Shown: positions 1 to 8,199, numbered from the stretch's first letter. The stretch: DNA of 19,638 nucleotides from JBBPYC01 sp038200275 (GCA_038200275.1 JBBPYC010000047.1:1-19638); one strand, 5' to 3'. Notes: generated from the sequence alone by a model not told the origin. Translations and numbers: made by a program.

Positions 1-1
1 C

Positions 2-109
2 AAGGTTGACGCATTGCGTGGGATGAACATCAGCATCACCACGACGGCCAAGACCGACGACGAGTGCAAGGCGTTGCTTGCGGCGTTCCGTTTTCCGTTC
101 AAGAACTAA
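2..109 (+). CDS. rplE: 50S ribosomal protein L5, 3' end only
   Basis: Only the last 35 codons and the stop are in the window; the gene runs off the left edge. The reading frame ends in a Thr-rich stretch followed by DDECKALLAAF and RFPFKN, the typical C-terminus of bacterial L5. L5 is a large-subunit protein that binds 5S rRNA in the central protuberance. Its position directly before rpsN matches the standard spc operon order. The stop is separated from the rpsN start by nine bases, so the two are almost certainly on one transcript. Confidence 0.93.
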   Translation, partial: KVDALRGMNISITTTAKTDDECKALLAAFRFPFKN

Positions 110-118
110 AGGTCGGCA

Positions 119-424
119 ATGGCAAAGAAATCCGTGATCCAACGCGAATTGAAGCGTGAGCGGTTGGTCGCCAAATATGCGGACAAATACGCAGAGTTCA
201 AACGCATTTCAGAAGACGCGAAGCGCGGTGACGAAGAGCGAGCAGCCGCACGGCTGGGGCTGCAATTGCTGCCCCGTAATGCGAACCCGACTCGTTTGGT
301 CAATCGTTGTGGAATGACGGGACGCCCGCGCGGCGTGTTCCGCCAATTCGGCTTGGCGCGCGCCAAGATTCGCGAACTCGCCTTCGCCGGCGACATCCCC
401 GGTATCACCAAGGCCAGCTGGTAA
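119..424 (+). CDS. rpsN: 30S ribosomal protein S14
   Basis: This 101-residue protein is a component of the 30S head and contacts the 3' domain of 16S rRNA. It opens with MAKKSVIQRELKRERL and ends with the S14 signature NRCGMTGRPRGVFRQFGLAR and GITKASW. Its length and single cysteine identify the long, zinc-independent (C-) form rather than the short four-cysteine form. The ATG start lies nine bases after the rplE stop with a GGT-containing spacer, and rpsH follows after a 26-base gap. The operon is normally controlled by feedback from S8 on its own mRNA; I did not model that site here. Confidence 0.97.
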   Translation: MAKKSVIQRELKRERLVAKYADKYAEFKRISEDAKRGDEERAAARLGLQLLPRNANPTRLVNRCGMTGRPRGVFRQFGLARAKIRELAFAGDIPGITKASW

Positions 425-450
425 TTGCCGCACGGCAGGAGTAAACAAAC

Positions 451-846
451 ATGAGCATGAGTGATCCGATCGCCGACTTGCTGACACGCATCCGCAATGC
501 GCAGATGGTTTCCAAGCCGACCGTTGCGATGCCCGCTTCCAAAGTCAAAATCGCGATTGCGCGTGTGCTGCAGGACGAAGGCTACATCGACGGCTTTGAA
601 GTCAAAAACGAAACCGGCAAGGCCGAACTCGAAATTACGCTGAAGTATTACGCCGGGCGTCCGGTGATCGAGCATATCGAGCGGGTCAGTCGTCCCGGCT
701 TGCGTGTCTATAAAGGCTGCAACGCCATTCCCCAGGTCAAAAATGGTCTGGGCGTCGCAATTGTGACGACCCCACAAGGTGTAATGACCGACCGCAAAGC
801 GCGCGCAACCGGCATTGGTGGCGAAGTGCTCTGCTACGTGGCCTGA
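451..846 (+). CDS. rpsH: 30S ribosomal protein S8
   Basis: The protein has 131 residues, the usual S8 length. It starts MSMSDPIADLLTRIRNAQ and has the family's C-terminal signature GVMTDRKARATGIGGEVLC. S8 is a primary 16S rRNA binder in the 30S platform and, in model bacteria, the translational repressor of the spc operon. The ATG is preceded by GGAGTAA about ten bases upstream, a good ribosome binding site. It lies between rpsN and rplF as expected. Confidence 0.97.
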   Translation: MSMSDPIADLLTRIRNAQMVSKPTVAMPASKVKIAIARVLQDEGYIDGFEVKNETGKAELEITLKYYAGRPVIEHIERVSRPGLRVYKGCNAIPQVKNGLGVAIVTTPQGVMTDRKARATGIGGEVLCYVA

Positions 847-894
847 TGCGCATGAAGCGCCAAGCAGTCCAGCCAATCGCGGAGTAATCAAAAA

Positions 895-1428
895 ATGTCT
901 CGTATAGGAAAAATGCCGATTCCGGTGCCGCAAGGCGTCGAGGTATCGATCAGCGACGAACAGATCAACGTGAAAGGCGCCGGTGGCATGCTGTCGTTGC
1001 GTCAGCACACGCTCGTCAAGTCCGAAAACGTGGATGGTCAGATGCGCTTTGCGCCGACCGATGATTCACGAGAAGCCAATGCGATGAGCGGCACCATGCG
1101 GCAGTTGGTTAACAACATGGTGGTTGGCGTCAGCAAAGGCTTTGAGCGCAAGCTGACGCTCGTTGGTGTGGGCTTCAAGGCGCAGGCGTCTGGTGACAAA
1201 CTAAATCTGTCGGTGGGGTTCTCACACCCGGTGAACAAGGACATGCCGCAGGGCATTACGGTAACAACCCCGACCCCGACCGAGATTCTGATCAAGGGCG
1301 CTGATCGCCAACGTGTCGGTCAGATCGCTGCGGAAATCCGCGCGATTCGTCCGCCCGAGCCTTACAAGGGCAAGGGTATCCGCTACGCGGATGAGAAGAT
1401 CACGATTAAAGAAACCAAGAAGAAATAA
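895..1428 (+). CDS. rplF: 50S ribosomal protein L6
   Basis: The protein has 177 residues and consists of the two repeated alpha/beta domains of L6. The opening MSRIGKMPIPVPQGVEV and the C-terminal signature PEPYKGKGIRYADE are diagnostic. L6 sits near the GTPase-associated region of the large subunit. The start is preceded by CGGAGTAATCAAAAA, a strong ribosome binding site. A 48-base gap separates it from rpsH, and rplR begins 22 bases after its stop. Confidence 0.97.
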   Translation: MSRIGKMPIPVPQGVEVSISDEQINVKGAGGMLSLRQHTLVKSENVDGQMRFAPTDDSREANAMSGTMRQLVNNMVVGVSKGFERKLTLVGVGFKAQASGDKLNLSVGFSHPVNKDMPQGITVTTPTPTEILIKGADRQRVGQIAAEIRAIRPPEPYKGKGIRYADEKITIKETKKK

Positions 1429-1450
1429 ACCTAGTTAGGAACTGTCGGCC

Positions 1451-1816
1451 ATGTTGAGCAAGAAAGAGCAGCGGTTGCGTCGGTCGCGCCAGACTCGGAT
1501 CCGGATTGCAACGCAACGCGTTGCACGTCTGACCGTGAATCGCACCAACCTGCACATCTACGCGAGCCTGATTTCCGAGGACGGTTCGAAGGTGCTCGCC
1601 AGCGCATCCACGGTGGAGCCTGATTTGCGCACTTCGCTGGGTGCGGCTGGCAAGGGTGGCAATGCGCAGGCAGCTGAGCAGGTTGGCAAGCGGATCGCCG
1701 AGAAAGCTCAAGCTGCTGGCATTCAGAAAGTAGCGTTTGATCGCGCCGGCTATGCCTATCACGGTCGTGTGAAGGCGCTTGCCGATGCGGCTCGTGCGGC
1801 TGGCTTGCAGTTCTAA
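1451..1816 (+). CDS. rplR: 50S ribosomal protein L18
   Basis: The protein has 121 residues. It has the basic N-terminus MLSKKEQRLRRSRQTR and the L18 C-terminal run FDRAGYAYHGRVKALADAAR. L18 binds 5S rRNA together with L5 in the central protuberance. The ATG is preceded by TTAGGAACTGTCGGCC, part of the AGGAAC ribosome binding pattern repeated across this operon. It sits between rplF and rpsE in the canonical order. Confidence 0.97.
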   Translation: MLSKKEQRLRRSRQTRIRIATQRVARLTVNRTNLHIYASLISEDGSKVLASASTVEPDLRTSLGAAGKGGNAQAAEQVGKRIAEKAQAAGIQKVAFDRAGYAYHGRVKALADAARAAGLQF

Positions 1817-1842
1817 CAACGACACCGAATTCAGGAACAGTC

Positions 1843-2373
1843 ATGGCAAAGATGCAGGGCAAGATGATGGGTCGTCCTCAGGGGGATGGGCCGGAAGACG
1901 GATTGCGCGAGAAGATGATTGCAGTGAACCGTGTGACCAAAGTGGTCAAGGGCGGCCGCATTCTGGGTTTTGCGGCACTGACCGTGGTGGGCGATGGAGA
2001 CGGCCGGGTTGGCATGGGTAAAGGCAAATCCAAGGAAGTCCCGGCAGCGGTGCAGAAAGCGATGGAAGAAGCTCGTCGCAACATGACCAAGGTGACCCTG
2101 AAAAATGGCTCACTGCACCATCGTGTGACGGGTGAACACGGTGCAGCCAACGTCATGATGACGCCAGCGCCCAAGGGTACGGGCATTATTGCAGGCGGTC
2201 CGATGCGTGCGGTATTTGAAGTCATGGGCATCACTGACATCGTAGCCAAAAGCCACGGGTCGTCGAACCCTTACAACATGGTGCGTGCCACGCTTGATGC
2301 GCTAAAGAATTGCACCACCCCGGGCGAGATTGCTGCCAAACGCGGCAAGACCGTTGAAGAGATTTTTAGCTGA
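1843..2373 (+). CDS. rpsE: 30S ribosomal protein S5
   Basis: The protein has 176 residues. After a short N-terminal extension (residues 1-22) comes the double-stranded-RNA-binding-like N domain with EKMIAVNRVTKVVKGGR, followed by the C domain with the signature KSHGSSNPYNMVRATLDAL. S5 contributes to decoding accuracy and the mRNA entry channel, acting with S4. The ATG is preceded by CAGGAACAGTC. rpmD follows 31 bases after the stop. Confidence 0.97.
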   Translation: MAKMQGKMMGRPQGDGPEDGLREKMIAVNRVTKVVKGGRILGFAALTVVGDGDGRVGMGKGKSKEVPAAVQKAMEEARRNMTKVTLKNGSLHHRVTGEHGAANVMMTPAPKGTGIIAGGPMRAVFEVMGITDIVAKSHGSSNPYNMVRATLDALKNCTTPGEIAAKRGKTVEEIFS

Positions 2374-2404
2374 TGCGCGACGCGTCGACGATAGGAATTG
2401 CCTC

Positions 2405-2590
2405 ATGAGCACGCCATCCACCACCGTCAAGGTGCAGTTGGTCCGCAGCCCTATTGGCTGCAAAGAATCGCATCGTGCGACGGTGCGAGGTCTCGGCCTG
2501 CGCAAGATTCGCAGCACTAGCGAGTTGGAAGATACCCCTGCGGTGCGCGGCATGATCGACAAGATCAGCTACTTGGTCAAGGTCCTCTGA
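2405..2590 (+). CDS. rpmD: 50S ribosomal protein L30
   Basis: The protein has 61 residues, the normal bacterial length. The ATG at 2405 is chosen because it follows TAGGAATTGCCTC, a good ribosome binding site. A longer open frame starting at 2330 would lie inside rpsE and is not needed. The sequence contains VKVQLVRSPIGCKESHRATVR and GLGLRK, the L30 core. L30 is a peripheral large-subunit protein, and the gene sits between rpsE and rplO as usual. Confidence 0.95.
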   Translation: MSTPSTTVKVQLVRSPIGCKESHRATVRGLGLRKIRSTSELEDTPAVRGMIDKISYLVKVL

Positions 2591-2603
2591 AAGAGAACAA
2601 GCA

Positions 2604-3035
2604 ATGGAACTGAACGGCATCAAATCGGCTGAAGGCTCACGTCCTGATCGACGTCGTGTTGGCCGCGGCATTGGTTCGGGTCTGGGCAAAACTGCTGGCC
2701 GCGGTCATAAGGGCCAGAAGTCTCGCGCTGGTGGCTTTCACAAGGTAGGCTTCGAAGGCGGTCAAATGCCAATGCAGCGACGTCTGCCGAAGCGCGGCTT
2801 CAAATCGCATCAGTTGCAGTTCAATGCCGAAGTCACTCTGTCAGAGTTGAACAAGCTTGATGCTTCGCTCGTGGATCTGCTTGCATTGAAGCAAGCTGGG
2901 TTGGTTGGTGACATGATCAAGAACGCCAAGGTCATTTTGTCGGGCAAGATTGACAGGGCAGTTCAATTGAGTGGCGTGCGTGCGACGGCAGGTGCCAAGG
3001 CAGCGATCGAAGCTGCAGGCGGATCGTTGGCTTGA
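2604..3035 (+). CDS. rplO: 50S ribosomal protein L15
   Basis: The protein has 143 residues. The glycine- and arginine-rich N-terminal extension, with RRVGRGIGSGLGKTAGRGHKG, threads into 23S rRNA in known ribosomes. It is followed by GFEGGQMPMQRRLPKRGF, the L15 signature. The C-terminal half forms the globular domain ending in AKAAIEAAGGSL. It lies 13 bases after rpmD and 33 bases before secY, so L15 and the translocase subunit are co-transcribed as in other bacteria. Confidence 0.97.
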   Translation: MELNGIKSAEGSRPDRRRVGRGIGSGLGKTAGRGHKGQKSRAGGFHKVGFEGGQMPMQRRLPKRGFKSHQLQFNAEVTLSELNKLDASLVDLLALKQAGLVGDMIKNAKVILSGKIDRAVQLSGVRATAGAKAAIEAAGGSLA

Positions 3036-3068
3036 GCCAGCGGTTGATGAGCAGCGAAGGACACGTAG

Positions 3069-4388
3069 GTGGCCACTAATCCAGCGCGTATTGCAAAAAC
3101 CGGCAAGTTTGGCGATTTGCGGCGCCGACTTGTGTTCTTGTTGCTTGCGTTGGTGGTCTATCGGATCGGTGCGCATATCCCTGTGCCGGGCATTGATCCG
3201 AACCAGTTGCAGCAACTTTTCAAGGGCCAGCAGGGTGGCATCTTGAGCTTGTTCAATATGTTCTCCGGTGGCGCGCTGTCGCGCTTCACCGTGTTCGCAC
3301 TCGGCATCATGCCGTACATCTCGGCGTCGATCGTGATGCAGTTGATGACCTATGTGGTGCCGACATTTGAGCAGTTGAAGAAGGAAGGCGAGGCAGGTCG
3401 TCGCAAGATTACGCAATACACGCGCTACGGCACATTGGGATTGGCATTGTTTCAATCGATGGGCATAGCGATTGCGCTGGAAAGTTCCGCGGGTTTGGTG
3501 CTGTCACCGGGCTTTGGATTTCGAGCTACGGCAATGGTCAGTCTGACTGCTGGCACGATGTTCCTAATGTGGCTGGGAGAGCAAATCACTGAGCGCGGGT
3601 TGGGTAACGGTATTTCGATCATCATTTTTGCTGGGATTGCAGCTGGCTTGCCAAATGCGGTGGGTGGGTTGCTGGAGCTGGTACGAACGGGGGCAATGGC
3701 GCCACTGATTGCGATCCTGATTGTTGTAGTTGTGGCGCTGGTGACGTACTTCGTGGTGTTTGTTGAGCGCGGGCAACGCAAGATCCTTGTCAACTACGCA
3801 CGGCGTCAGGTGGGCAACAAGGTGTACGGCGGCCAATCTTCTCATTTGCCGCTGAAGCTCAATATGGCCGGTGTGATTCCGCCCATCTTTGCGTCGTCGA
3901 TCATTTTGTTGCCAGCGACCGTGGTGGGATGGTTCAGCACAGGCGAATCCATGCGGTGGCTACGCGACATTGCTGCCACCTTGAGTCCAGGTCAGCCCAT
4001 ATATGTGCTGTTATATGCAACGGCAATTATCTTCTTCTGTTTCTTCTATACGGCATTGGTCTTCAACAGCCGGGAGACTGCAGATAATTTGAAGAAAAGC
4101 GGCGCATTTATTCCAGGTATTCGCCCGGGCGATCAGACGGCACGTTATATCGATAAGATCCTGACCCGATTGACGTTGGCCGGTGCCATCTACATCACGT
4201 TTGTTTGTCTGTTGCCGGAGTTTTTGATTCTGCGCTACAACGTGCCGTTTTACTTCGGCGGTACTTCTCTGTTGATCATCGTGGTGGTCACGATGGACTT
4301 TATGGCGCAGGTTCAGAATTACATGATGTCGCAACAGTACGAATCGCTGCTGAAAAAAGCGAATTTTAAAACTTCGCTTGGCAACTGA
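3069..4388 (+). CDS. secY: Sec translocon subunit SecY
   Basis: This 439-residue polytopic inner-membrane protein forms the protein-conducting channel with SecE and SecG and works with SecA and the signal recognition particle. The frame begins with GTG at 3069, preceded by GAAGGACAC; no in-frame ATG gives a complete N-terminus. The N-terminal region contains RRRLVFLLLALVVYRIGAHIPVPGID, where the plug and first helix are expected. About ten hydrophobic helices follow. The cytoplasmic loop signatures ERGQRKILVNYARRQ and FNSRETADNLKKSG(A)FIPGIRPG are clear. It is embedded in the spc operon, with infA only five bases downstream. Confidence 0.97.
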   Translation: MATNPARIAKTGKFGDLRRRLVFLLLALVVYRIGAHIPVPGIDPNQLQQLFKGQQGGILSLFNMFSGGALSRFTVFALGIMPYISASIVMQLMTYVVPTFEQLKKEGEAGRRKITQYTRYGTLGLALFQSMGIAIALESSAGLVLSPGFGFRATAMVSLTAGTMFLMWLGEQITERGLGNGISIIIFAGIAAGLPNAVGGLLELVRTGAMAPLIAILIVVVVALVTYFVVFVERGQRKILVNYARRQVGNKVYGGQSSHLPLKLNMAGVIPPIFASSIILLPATVVGWFSTGESMRWLRDIAATLSPGQPIYVLLYATAIIFFCFFYTALVFNSRETADNLKKSGAFIPGIRPGDQTARYIDKILTRLTLAGAIYITFVCLLPEFLILRYNVPFYFGGTSLLIIVVVTMDFMAQVQNYMMSQQYESLLKKANFKTSLGN

Positions 4389-4393
4389 TCTTT

Positions 4394-4612
4394 ATGTCCA
4401 AAGACGATGTCATTCAGATGCAGGGGGAAGTGGTTGAAAACCTTCCGAACGCAACCTTCCGCGTGAAGCTGGAAAATGGGCACGTGGTCCTCGGCCACAT
4501 TTCTGGAAAGATGCGGATGCACTACATCCGGATTCTTCCGGGCGATCGAGTTACTGTCGAGCTCACGCCATACGATTTGACCCGCGCAAGAATTGTGTTT
4601 CGTGCCAAGTAG
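4394..4612 (+). CDS. infA: translation initiation factor IF-1
   Basis: The protein has 72 residues and is a single S1/OB-fold RNA-binding domain. It binds the 30S A site during initiation. Diagnostic sequence includes IQMQGEVVENLPNATFRVKLENG, GHISGKMRMHYIRILPGD and the C-terminal LTRARIVFR. The ATG is five bases after the secY stop and has no obvious ribosome binding site of its own. Translation is therefore probably coupled to secY. Placement of infA between secY and rpmJ is typical of betaproteobacteria. Confidence 0.96.
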   Translation: MSKDDVIQMQGEVVENLPNATFRVKLENGHVVLGHISGKMRMHYIRILPGDRVTVELTPYDLTRARIVFRAK

Positions 4613-4724
4613 CGTATCGATTGGGGTTGCCTGGAAACAAGCATTCCCAGTTCGTGTCTAGTCACTCGCACTGCATCGGCTTAGCCATTCATTTTAGAAA
4701 ACAAGATTTCAATAGGAGCATGCA

Positions 4725-4838
4725 ATGAGAGTCTCTGCATCCGTCAAGAAAATTTGTCGTAATTGCAAGATCATTCGCCGCAATGGTGTGGTACGTGTGA
4801 TCTGTACGGACCCGCGTCACAAACAGCGTCAAGGCTAA
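4725..4838 (+). CDS. rpmJ: 50S ribosomal protein L36
   Basis: This is a 37-residue protein. It starts MRVSASVKKICRNCK and ends DPRHKQRQG. Cys11, Cys14, Cys27 and His32 form the zinc site of the C+ form of L36. The ATG is preceded by AATAGGAGCATGCA, a good ribosome binding site. A 112-base spacer separates it from infA. I see no convincing promoter or terminator in that spacer. Confidence 0.96.
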   Translation: MRVSASVKKICRNCKIIRRNGVVRVICTDPRHKQRQG

Positions 4839-4862
4839 CCCAAAGCCAATTCGAGGAAACAC

Positions 4863-5228
4863 ATGGCACGTATTGCAGGCATCAATATCCCGCAGCATCA
4901 GCACGTTGAGATCGGCTTGACGGCGATTTTCGGTATCGGTCGCACTCGTGCGCGCCAGATCTGTCAGGCATGCGATATTTCGTATGCAAAGAAGGTCAAA
5001 GACCTTACCGACGGTGATCAGGAAAGACTTCGCGAGGCCATTGGTCAATTCACGATCGAAGGTGATTTGCGTCGTGAAACCACGATGAATATCAAGCGAT
5101 TGATGGACATTGGTTGCTATCGTGGTTTTCGGCACCGTCGCGGCTTGCCGGTACGCGGTCAGCGCACCCGCACCAATGCACGAACCCGCAAGGGTCCCCG
5201 CAAGGCCGCTCAGTCACTGAAAAAGTAA
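4863..5228 (+). CDS. rpsM: 30S ribosomal protein S13
   Basis: The protein has 121 residues. It begins MARIAGINIPQHQHVEIGLT, has the helix-two-turn-helix region with GIGRTRARQIC, and ends in the basic tail with RGLPVRGQRTRTNARTRKG and KK. S13 sits in the 30S head and touches the P-site tRNA and the intersubunit bridges. The ATG follows GAGGAAACAC. In E. coli this gene opens the alpha operon and S4 represses it by binding the leader; here only 24 bases separate it from rpmJ. Confidence 0.97.
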   Translation: MARIAGINIPQHQHVEIGLTAIFGIGRTRARQICQACDISYAKKVKDLTDGDQERLREAIGQFTIEGDLRRETTMNIKRLMDIGCYRGFRHRRGLPVRGQRTRTNARTRKGPRKAAQSLKK

Positions 5229-5267
5229 GCAGGCAGTCGCCCTTACTGTCGCAATCGAAGGAACCAA

Positions 5268-5672
5268 ATGGCCAAAGCACCTGCCAGCACCGCCGCACAG
5301 CGCGTGCGCAAGAAAGTCCGCAAGAACGTTGCAGACGGTATCGCGCACGTCCACGCATCTTTCAACAACACCATCATCACGATTGCAGATCGTCAGGGCA
5401 ACGTGTTGTCTTGGGCATCCTCTGGCGGTCAAGGCTTCAAGGGCTCGCGAAAGTCAACACCGTTTGCAGCGCAGGTGGCATCCGAAGTGGCGGGCCGTGC
5501 GGCAATGGAGCAAGGCATTAAAAACCTTGACGTCGAAATCAAAGGCCCTGGGCCCGGCCGCGAGTCGTCGGTGCGTGCGCTCGGTGCTCTTGGTATTCGC
5601 ATCAACTCGATCGCAGACGTGACGCCTGTACCGCATAACGGCTGCCGTCCACAAAAACGCCGTCGCATTTGA
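5268..5672 (+). CDS. rpsK: 30S ribosomal protein S11
   Basis: The protein has 134 residues. A variable Lys/Ala-rich N-terminus leads into IAHVHASFNNTIITI and the C-terminal signature VTPVPHNGCRPQKRRRI. The Asn-Gly in that tail is the conserved site known to form isoaspartate in E. coli S11. S11 lies in the 30S platform close to the mRNA exit. The ATG is preceded by GAAGGAACCAA. A 134-base gap, long for this operon, separates it from rpsD. Confidence 0.97.
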   Translation: MAKAPASTAAQRVRKKVRKNVADGIAHVHASFNNTIITIADRQGNVLSWASSGGQGFKGSRKSTPFAAQVASEVAGRAAMEQGIKNLDVEIKGPGPGRESSVRALGALGIRINSIADVTPVPHNGCRPQKRRRI

Positions 5673-5806
5673 TCCAACGTTGAGCGCGACGCGGTCATTG
5701 GTTGCCGCTTTAGCCCCGTATTTCTTTCCAAGACCACCGCCATCGGCCACCCGCCGTTGGCTCCCGTAGCATTTGGCTGCGGCAGTTTAAACAGGAACTC
5801 TCTTAA

Positions 5807-6430
5807 GTGGCACGCTATCTCGGCCCCAAGGCCAAACTTTCCCGCCGTGAAGGCACCGATCTCTTTCTGAAGAGCGCCCGTCGTTCCATCAGCGACAAGG
5901 CCAAGTTCGACAGCAAGCCGGGTCAGCACGGACGCACATCCGGGGCCCGCATTTCCGACTACGGCCTGCAATTGCGCGAGAAGCAGAAGGTCAAGCGGAT
6001 GTACGGCGTGTTGGAACGTCAGTTCCGTCGCTATTTTGCAGAAGCCGATAGGCGCCGTGGCAATACTGGTGCGAATTTGCTTGGGCTGCTTGAATCCCGA
6101 CTTGACAACGTTGTGTTTCGAATGGGGTTCGGGTCAACCCGTGCCGAGTCACGACAACTGGTTTCACATCGTGCGATCACTGTGAATGGTCAGCCGGTCA
6201 ACATCCCGTCTTACATGGTCAAAGCGGGCGATTTGATTGCAGTGCGCGAGAAATCCAAGAAGCAAAACCGTGTGGTTGAAGCATTGAGCCTAGCCCAGCA
6301 AGTTGGCATTCCGGCCTGGGTCGAGGTCAGTGCTGACAAGGGCGAAGGCATCTTCAAGAAAGTTCCAGATCGCGATGAGTTCGGTGCGGACATCAATGAA
6401 TCGTTGATCGTCGAGTTGTACTCGCGCTAA
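5807..6430 (+). CDS. rpsD: 30S ribosomal protein S4
   Basis: The protein has 207 residues and starts with GTG at 5807. ACAGGAACTC lies upstream as ribosome binding site, and MARYLGPKAKLSRREG is the expected N-terminus. The S4 RNA-binding domain is visible around SRLDNVVFRMGFGSTRAESRQLVSH and ITVNGQ. S4 is a primary 16S rRNA binder that nucleates 30S assembly; in E. coli it also represses the alpha operon and can act as an antiterminator. The N-terminus lacks the zinc-binding cysteines found in some S4 proteins. A spacer with a terminator-like hairpin follows before rpoA. Confidence 0.97.
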   Translation: MARYLGPKAKLSRREGTDLFLKSARRSISDKAKFDSKPGQHGRTSGARISDYGLQLREKQKVKRMYGVLERQFRRYFAEADRRRGNTGANLLGLLESRLDNVVFRMGFGSTRAESRQLVSHRAITVNGQPVNIPSYMVKAGDLIAVREKSKKQNRVVEALSLAQQVGIPAWVEVSADKGEGIFKKVPDRDEFGADINESLIVELYSR

Positions 6431-6450
6431 GCGTTCCGTCTTCGATTTTC

Positions 6451-6474
6451 GCCGCGAGCGTCGTCGGGCTTTTT
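6451..6474 (+). terminator. terminator-like hairpin between rpsD and rpoA
   Basis: A short stem can form here. CCG (6452-6454) pairs with CGG (6465-6467) and CGA (6455-6457) with TCG (6461-6463), with T6464 bulged and a three-base loop. It is followed by GC and five T residues (6470-6474). This resembles a weak intrinsic terminator or attenuator inside the operon, 84 bases before rpoA. The stem is short and imperfect, so the assignment is tentative. Confidence 0.3.
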
Positions 6475-6557
6475 GCCAGGCGTCCCACGCGGCATTGCGT
6501 TTTTTCCCCATCAGCCTTACCGGTGTAACGAGCCGGGGGTATTGAGAGATTTATTGC

Positions 6558-7547
6558 ATGCAAAACAGTCTGCTGAAACCGAAAGCCATCAACGTCGAAC
6601 AAATCGGCCTGAACCGCGCCAAGGTTGCGCTTGAACCTTTCGAGCGCGGTTACGGGCACACGTTGGGAAATGCGCTGCGGCGTGTACTTCTGTCGTCGAT
6701 GCCGGGCTATGCGGCCACAGAAGTGACGATTGCCGGCGTGCTGCACGAGTATTCGTCAATCGACGGCGTGCAGGAGGATGTCGTCAACATTCTGCTGAAT
6801 CTGAAGGGTGTTGTCTTCAAGCTGCACAACCGCGATGAAGTCACGCTAAGCCTGCGCAAAGACACCGAAGGAGTGGTGACCGCACGCGATATCCAGACCC
6901 CGCACGACGCTGAGATTGTGAATCCCGACCACGTAATTGCCACTTTGTCGCATGGTGGCAAGCTCGACATGCAGATCAAGGTCGAAAAGGGTCGCGGGTA
7001 TGCGCCGGGCAGCATGCGTCGCCATGCCGATGAGCCGACCAAGTCGATCGGCCGCATTGTGTTGGACGCTTCGTTCTCACCAGTACGCCGTGTCAGCTAC
7101 ACGGTGGAAAGCGCCCGTGTTGAGCAGCGCACCGACCTTGACAAATTGGTGGTCGAGATCGAAACCAACGGTGCAATTTCTGCCGAAGATGCCGTGCGCG
7201 CTTCAGCCAAGATTTTGGTCGAGCAGCTTGCGGTGTTCGCGCAACTTGAAGGGCGCGAACTGGCGGCGTTCGATCAGCCGGTGCGTGCCGGCAACGCGCA
7301 GTTTGACCCGATCCTTCTGCGTCCGGTTGATGAACTGGAGCTCACCGTGCGCTCGGCCAACTGCCTTAAGGCTGAGAACATCTACTACATCGGTGACTTG
7401 ATTCAACGCACTGAAAACGAGTTGTTGAAAACGCCCAACCTGGGCCGCAAGTCACTTAACGAAATCAAGGAAGTGCTCGCATCGCGCGGGTTGACCTTGG
7501 GAATGAAGCTGGAAAGCTGGCCGCCTGCCGGTCTCGACAAGCGCTGA
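6558..7547 (+). CDS. rpoA: RNA polymerase alpha subunit
   Basis: The protein has 329 residues, the full normal length. The N-terminal domain (about 1-235) contains EPFERGYGHTLGNALRRVLLSS, used in alpha dimerisation and binding of beta and beta'. The C-terminal domain (about 250-320) contains ELTVRSANCLKAENIYYIGDL and LLKTPNLGRKSLNEIKE, the surface that binds UP-element DNA and activators. The ATG is preceded by GAGAGATTTATTGC. It sits between rpsD and rplQ as in other alpha operons. Confidence 0.98.
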   Translation: MQNSLLKPKAINVEQIGLNRAKVALEPFERGYGHTLGNALRRVLLSSMPGYAATEVTIAGVLHEYSSIDGVQEDVVNILLNLKGVVFKLHNRDEVTLSLRKDTEGVVTARDIQTPHDAEIVNPDHVIATLSHGGKLDMQIKVEKGRGYAPGSMRRHADEPTKSIGRIVLDASFSPVRRVSYTVESARVEQRTDLDKLVVEIETNGAISAEDAVRASAKILVEQLAVFAQLEGRELAAFDQPVRAGNAQFDPILLRPVDELELTVRSANCLKAENIYYIGDLIQRTENELLKTPNLGRKSLNEIKEVLASRGLTLGMKLESWPPAGLDKR

Positions 7548-7651
7548 ACCGCGGGAAATACCGATTTCCTGACAACGGATGGCGCACCTGCAGTACCTGA
7601 TACGGCTTGCGGGCAAATTAACAAACGAAGACGAATAGAGGAACTGATCCC

Positions 7652-8059
7652 ATGCGCCACGGACACGGACTGCGGAAACTGAACCGCACCAGCGAGCATC
7701 GCCTGGCAATGCTTCGCAACATGATGAATTCGCTGATCGAACATGAAGCGATCAAGACTACGCTGCCTAAAGCCAAAGAGCTGCGTCGCGTGATCGAACC
7801 GATGTTGACGCTCGGCAAGGAGCCGACGCTGTCGAACAAACGACTGGCGTTCAATCGCTTGCGAAATCGCGACAACGTGGTCAAGCTGTTCGCAGAGCTT
7901 GGTCCCCGTTACCAGTCACGCCCAGGTGGCTACACGCGCATCTTAAAGATCGGGTTTCGCGTTGGCGACAACGCGCCGATGGCATTGGTCGAGTTGGTTG
8001 ATCGGCCTGAGATCAGCGCTAATGACGAGCGCACCGATGACAACAACGCATTGAATTGA
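7652..8059 (+). CDS. rplQ: 50S ribosomal protein L17
   Basis: The protein has 135 residues. The N-terminal MRHGHGLRKLNRTSEHRLAM and the internal HEAIKTTLPKAKELRRVIEP and GGYTRILKIGFRVGDNAPMA identify L17, a protein near the polypeptide exit tunnel. The ATG follows GAGGAACTGATCCC. It is the last protein gene of the ribosomal block. Its final codons overlap the probable promoter of the downstream initiator tRNA gene. Confidence 0.97.
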   Translation: MRHGHGLRKLNRTSEHRLAMLRNMMNSLIEHEAIKTTLPKAKELRRVIEPMLTLGKEPTLSNKRLAFNRLRNRDNVVKLFAELGPRYQSRPGGYTRILKIGFRVGDNAPMALVELVDRPEISANDERTDDNNALN

Positions 8060-8067
8060 GTTATAAT
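8037..8067 (+). promoter_or_regulatory. candidate sigma-70 promoter of tRNA-fMet
   Basis: A perfect TATAAT box lies at 8062-8067, ten bases before the mature tRNA begins. A -35-like ATGACA (5 of 6 to TTGACA) is at 8037-8042, giving a longer than ideal 19-base spacer. The -35 element lies inside the last codons of rplQ. This suggests the tRNA can be transcribed on its own as well as by readthrough from the ribosomal operon. Confidence 0.55.
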
Positions 8068-8077
8068 TCAAGCTTAC

Positions 8078-8154
<77 letters not shown>

Positions 8155-8169
8155 AGAATTTGGTTTCAC

Positions 8170-8199
8170 AAAAAGCCCGCTGGTTCAGTGGGCTTTTTT
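8170..8199 (+). terminator. strong intrinsic terminator, probably bidirectional
   Basis: A 13-pair stem (AAAAAGCCCGCTG with CAGTGGGCTTTTT, one G-T pair, loop GTT) ends in six T residues. It closes the ribosomal/tRNA transcription unit. On the other strand the same hairpin also ends in a T run, so it can terminate the converging MFS gene that stops at 8235. Confidence 0.9.

Noticed and set aside
106..1008. 300-codon minus-strand frame across rpsN, rpsH and rplF
   Set aside because: Antisense to three intact ribosomal protein genes and without any known motif.
4613..4724. Promoter or terminator in the infA-rpmJ gap
   Set aside because: No stem followed by T run and no spaced -35/-10 pair was convincing.
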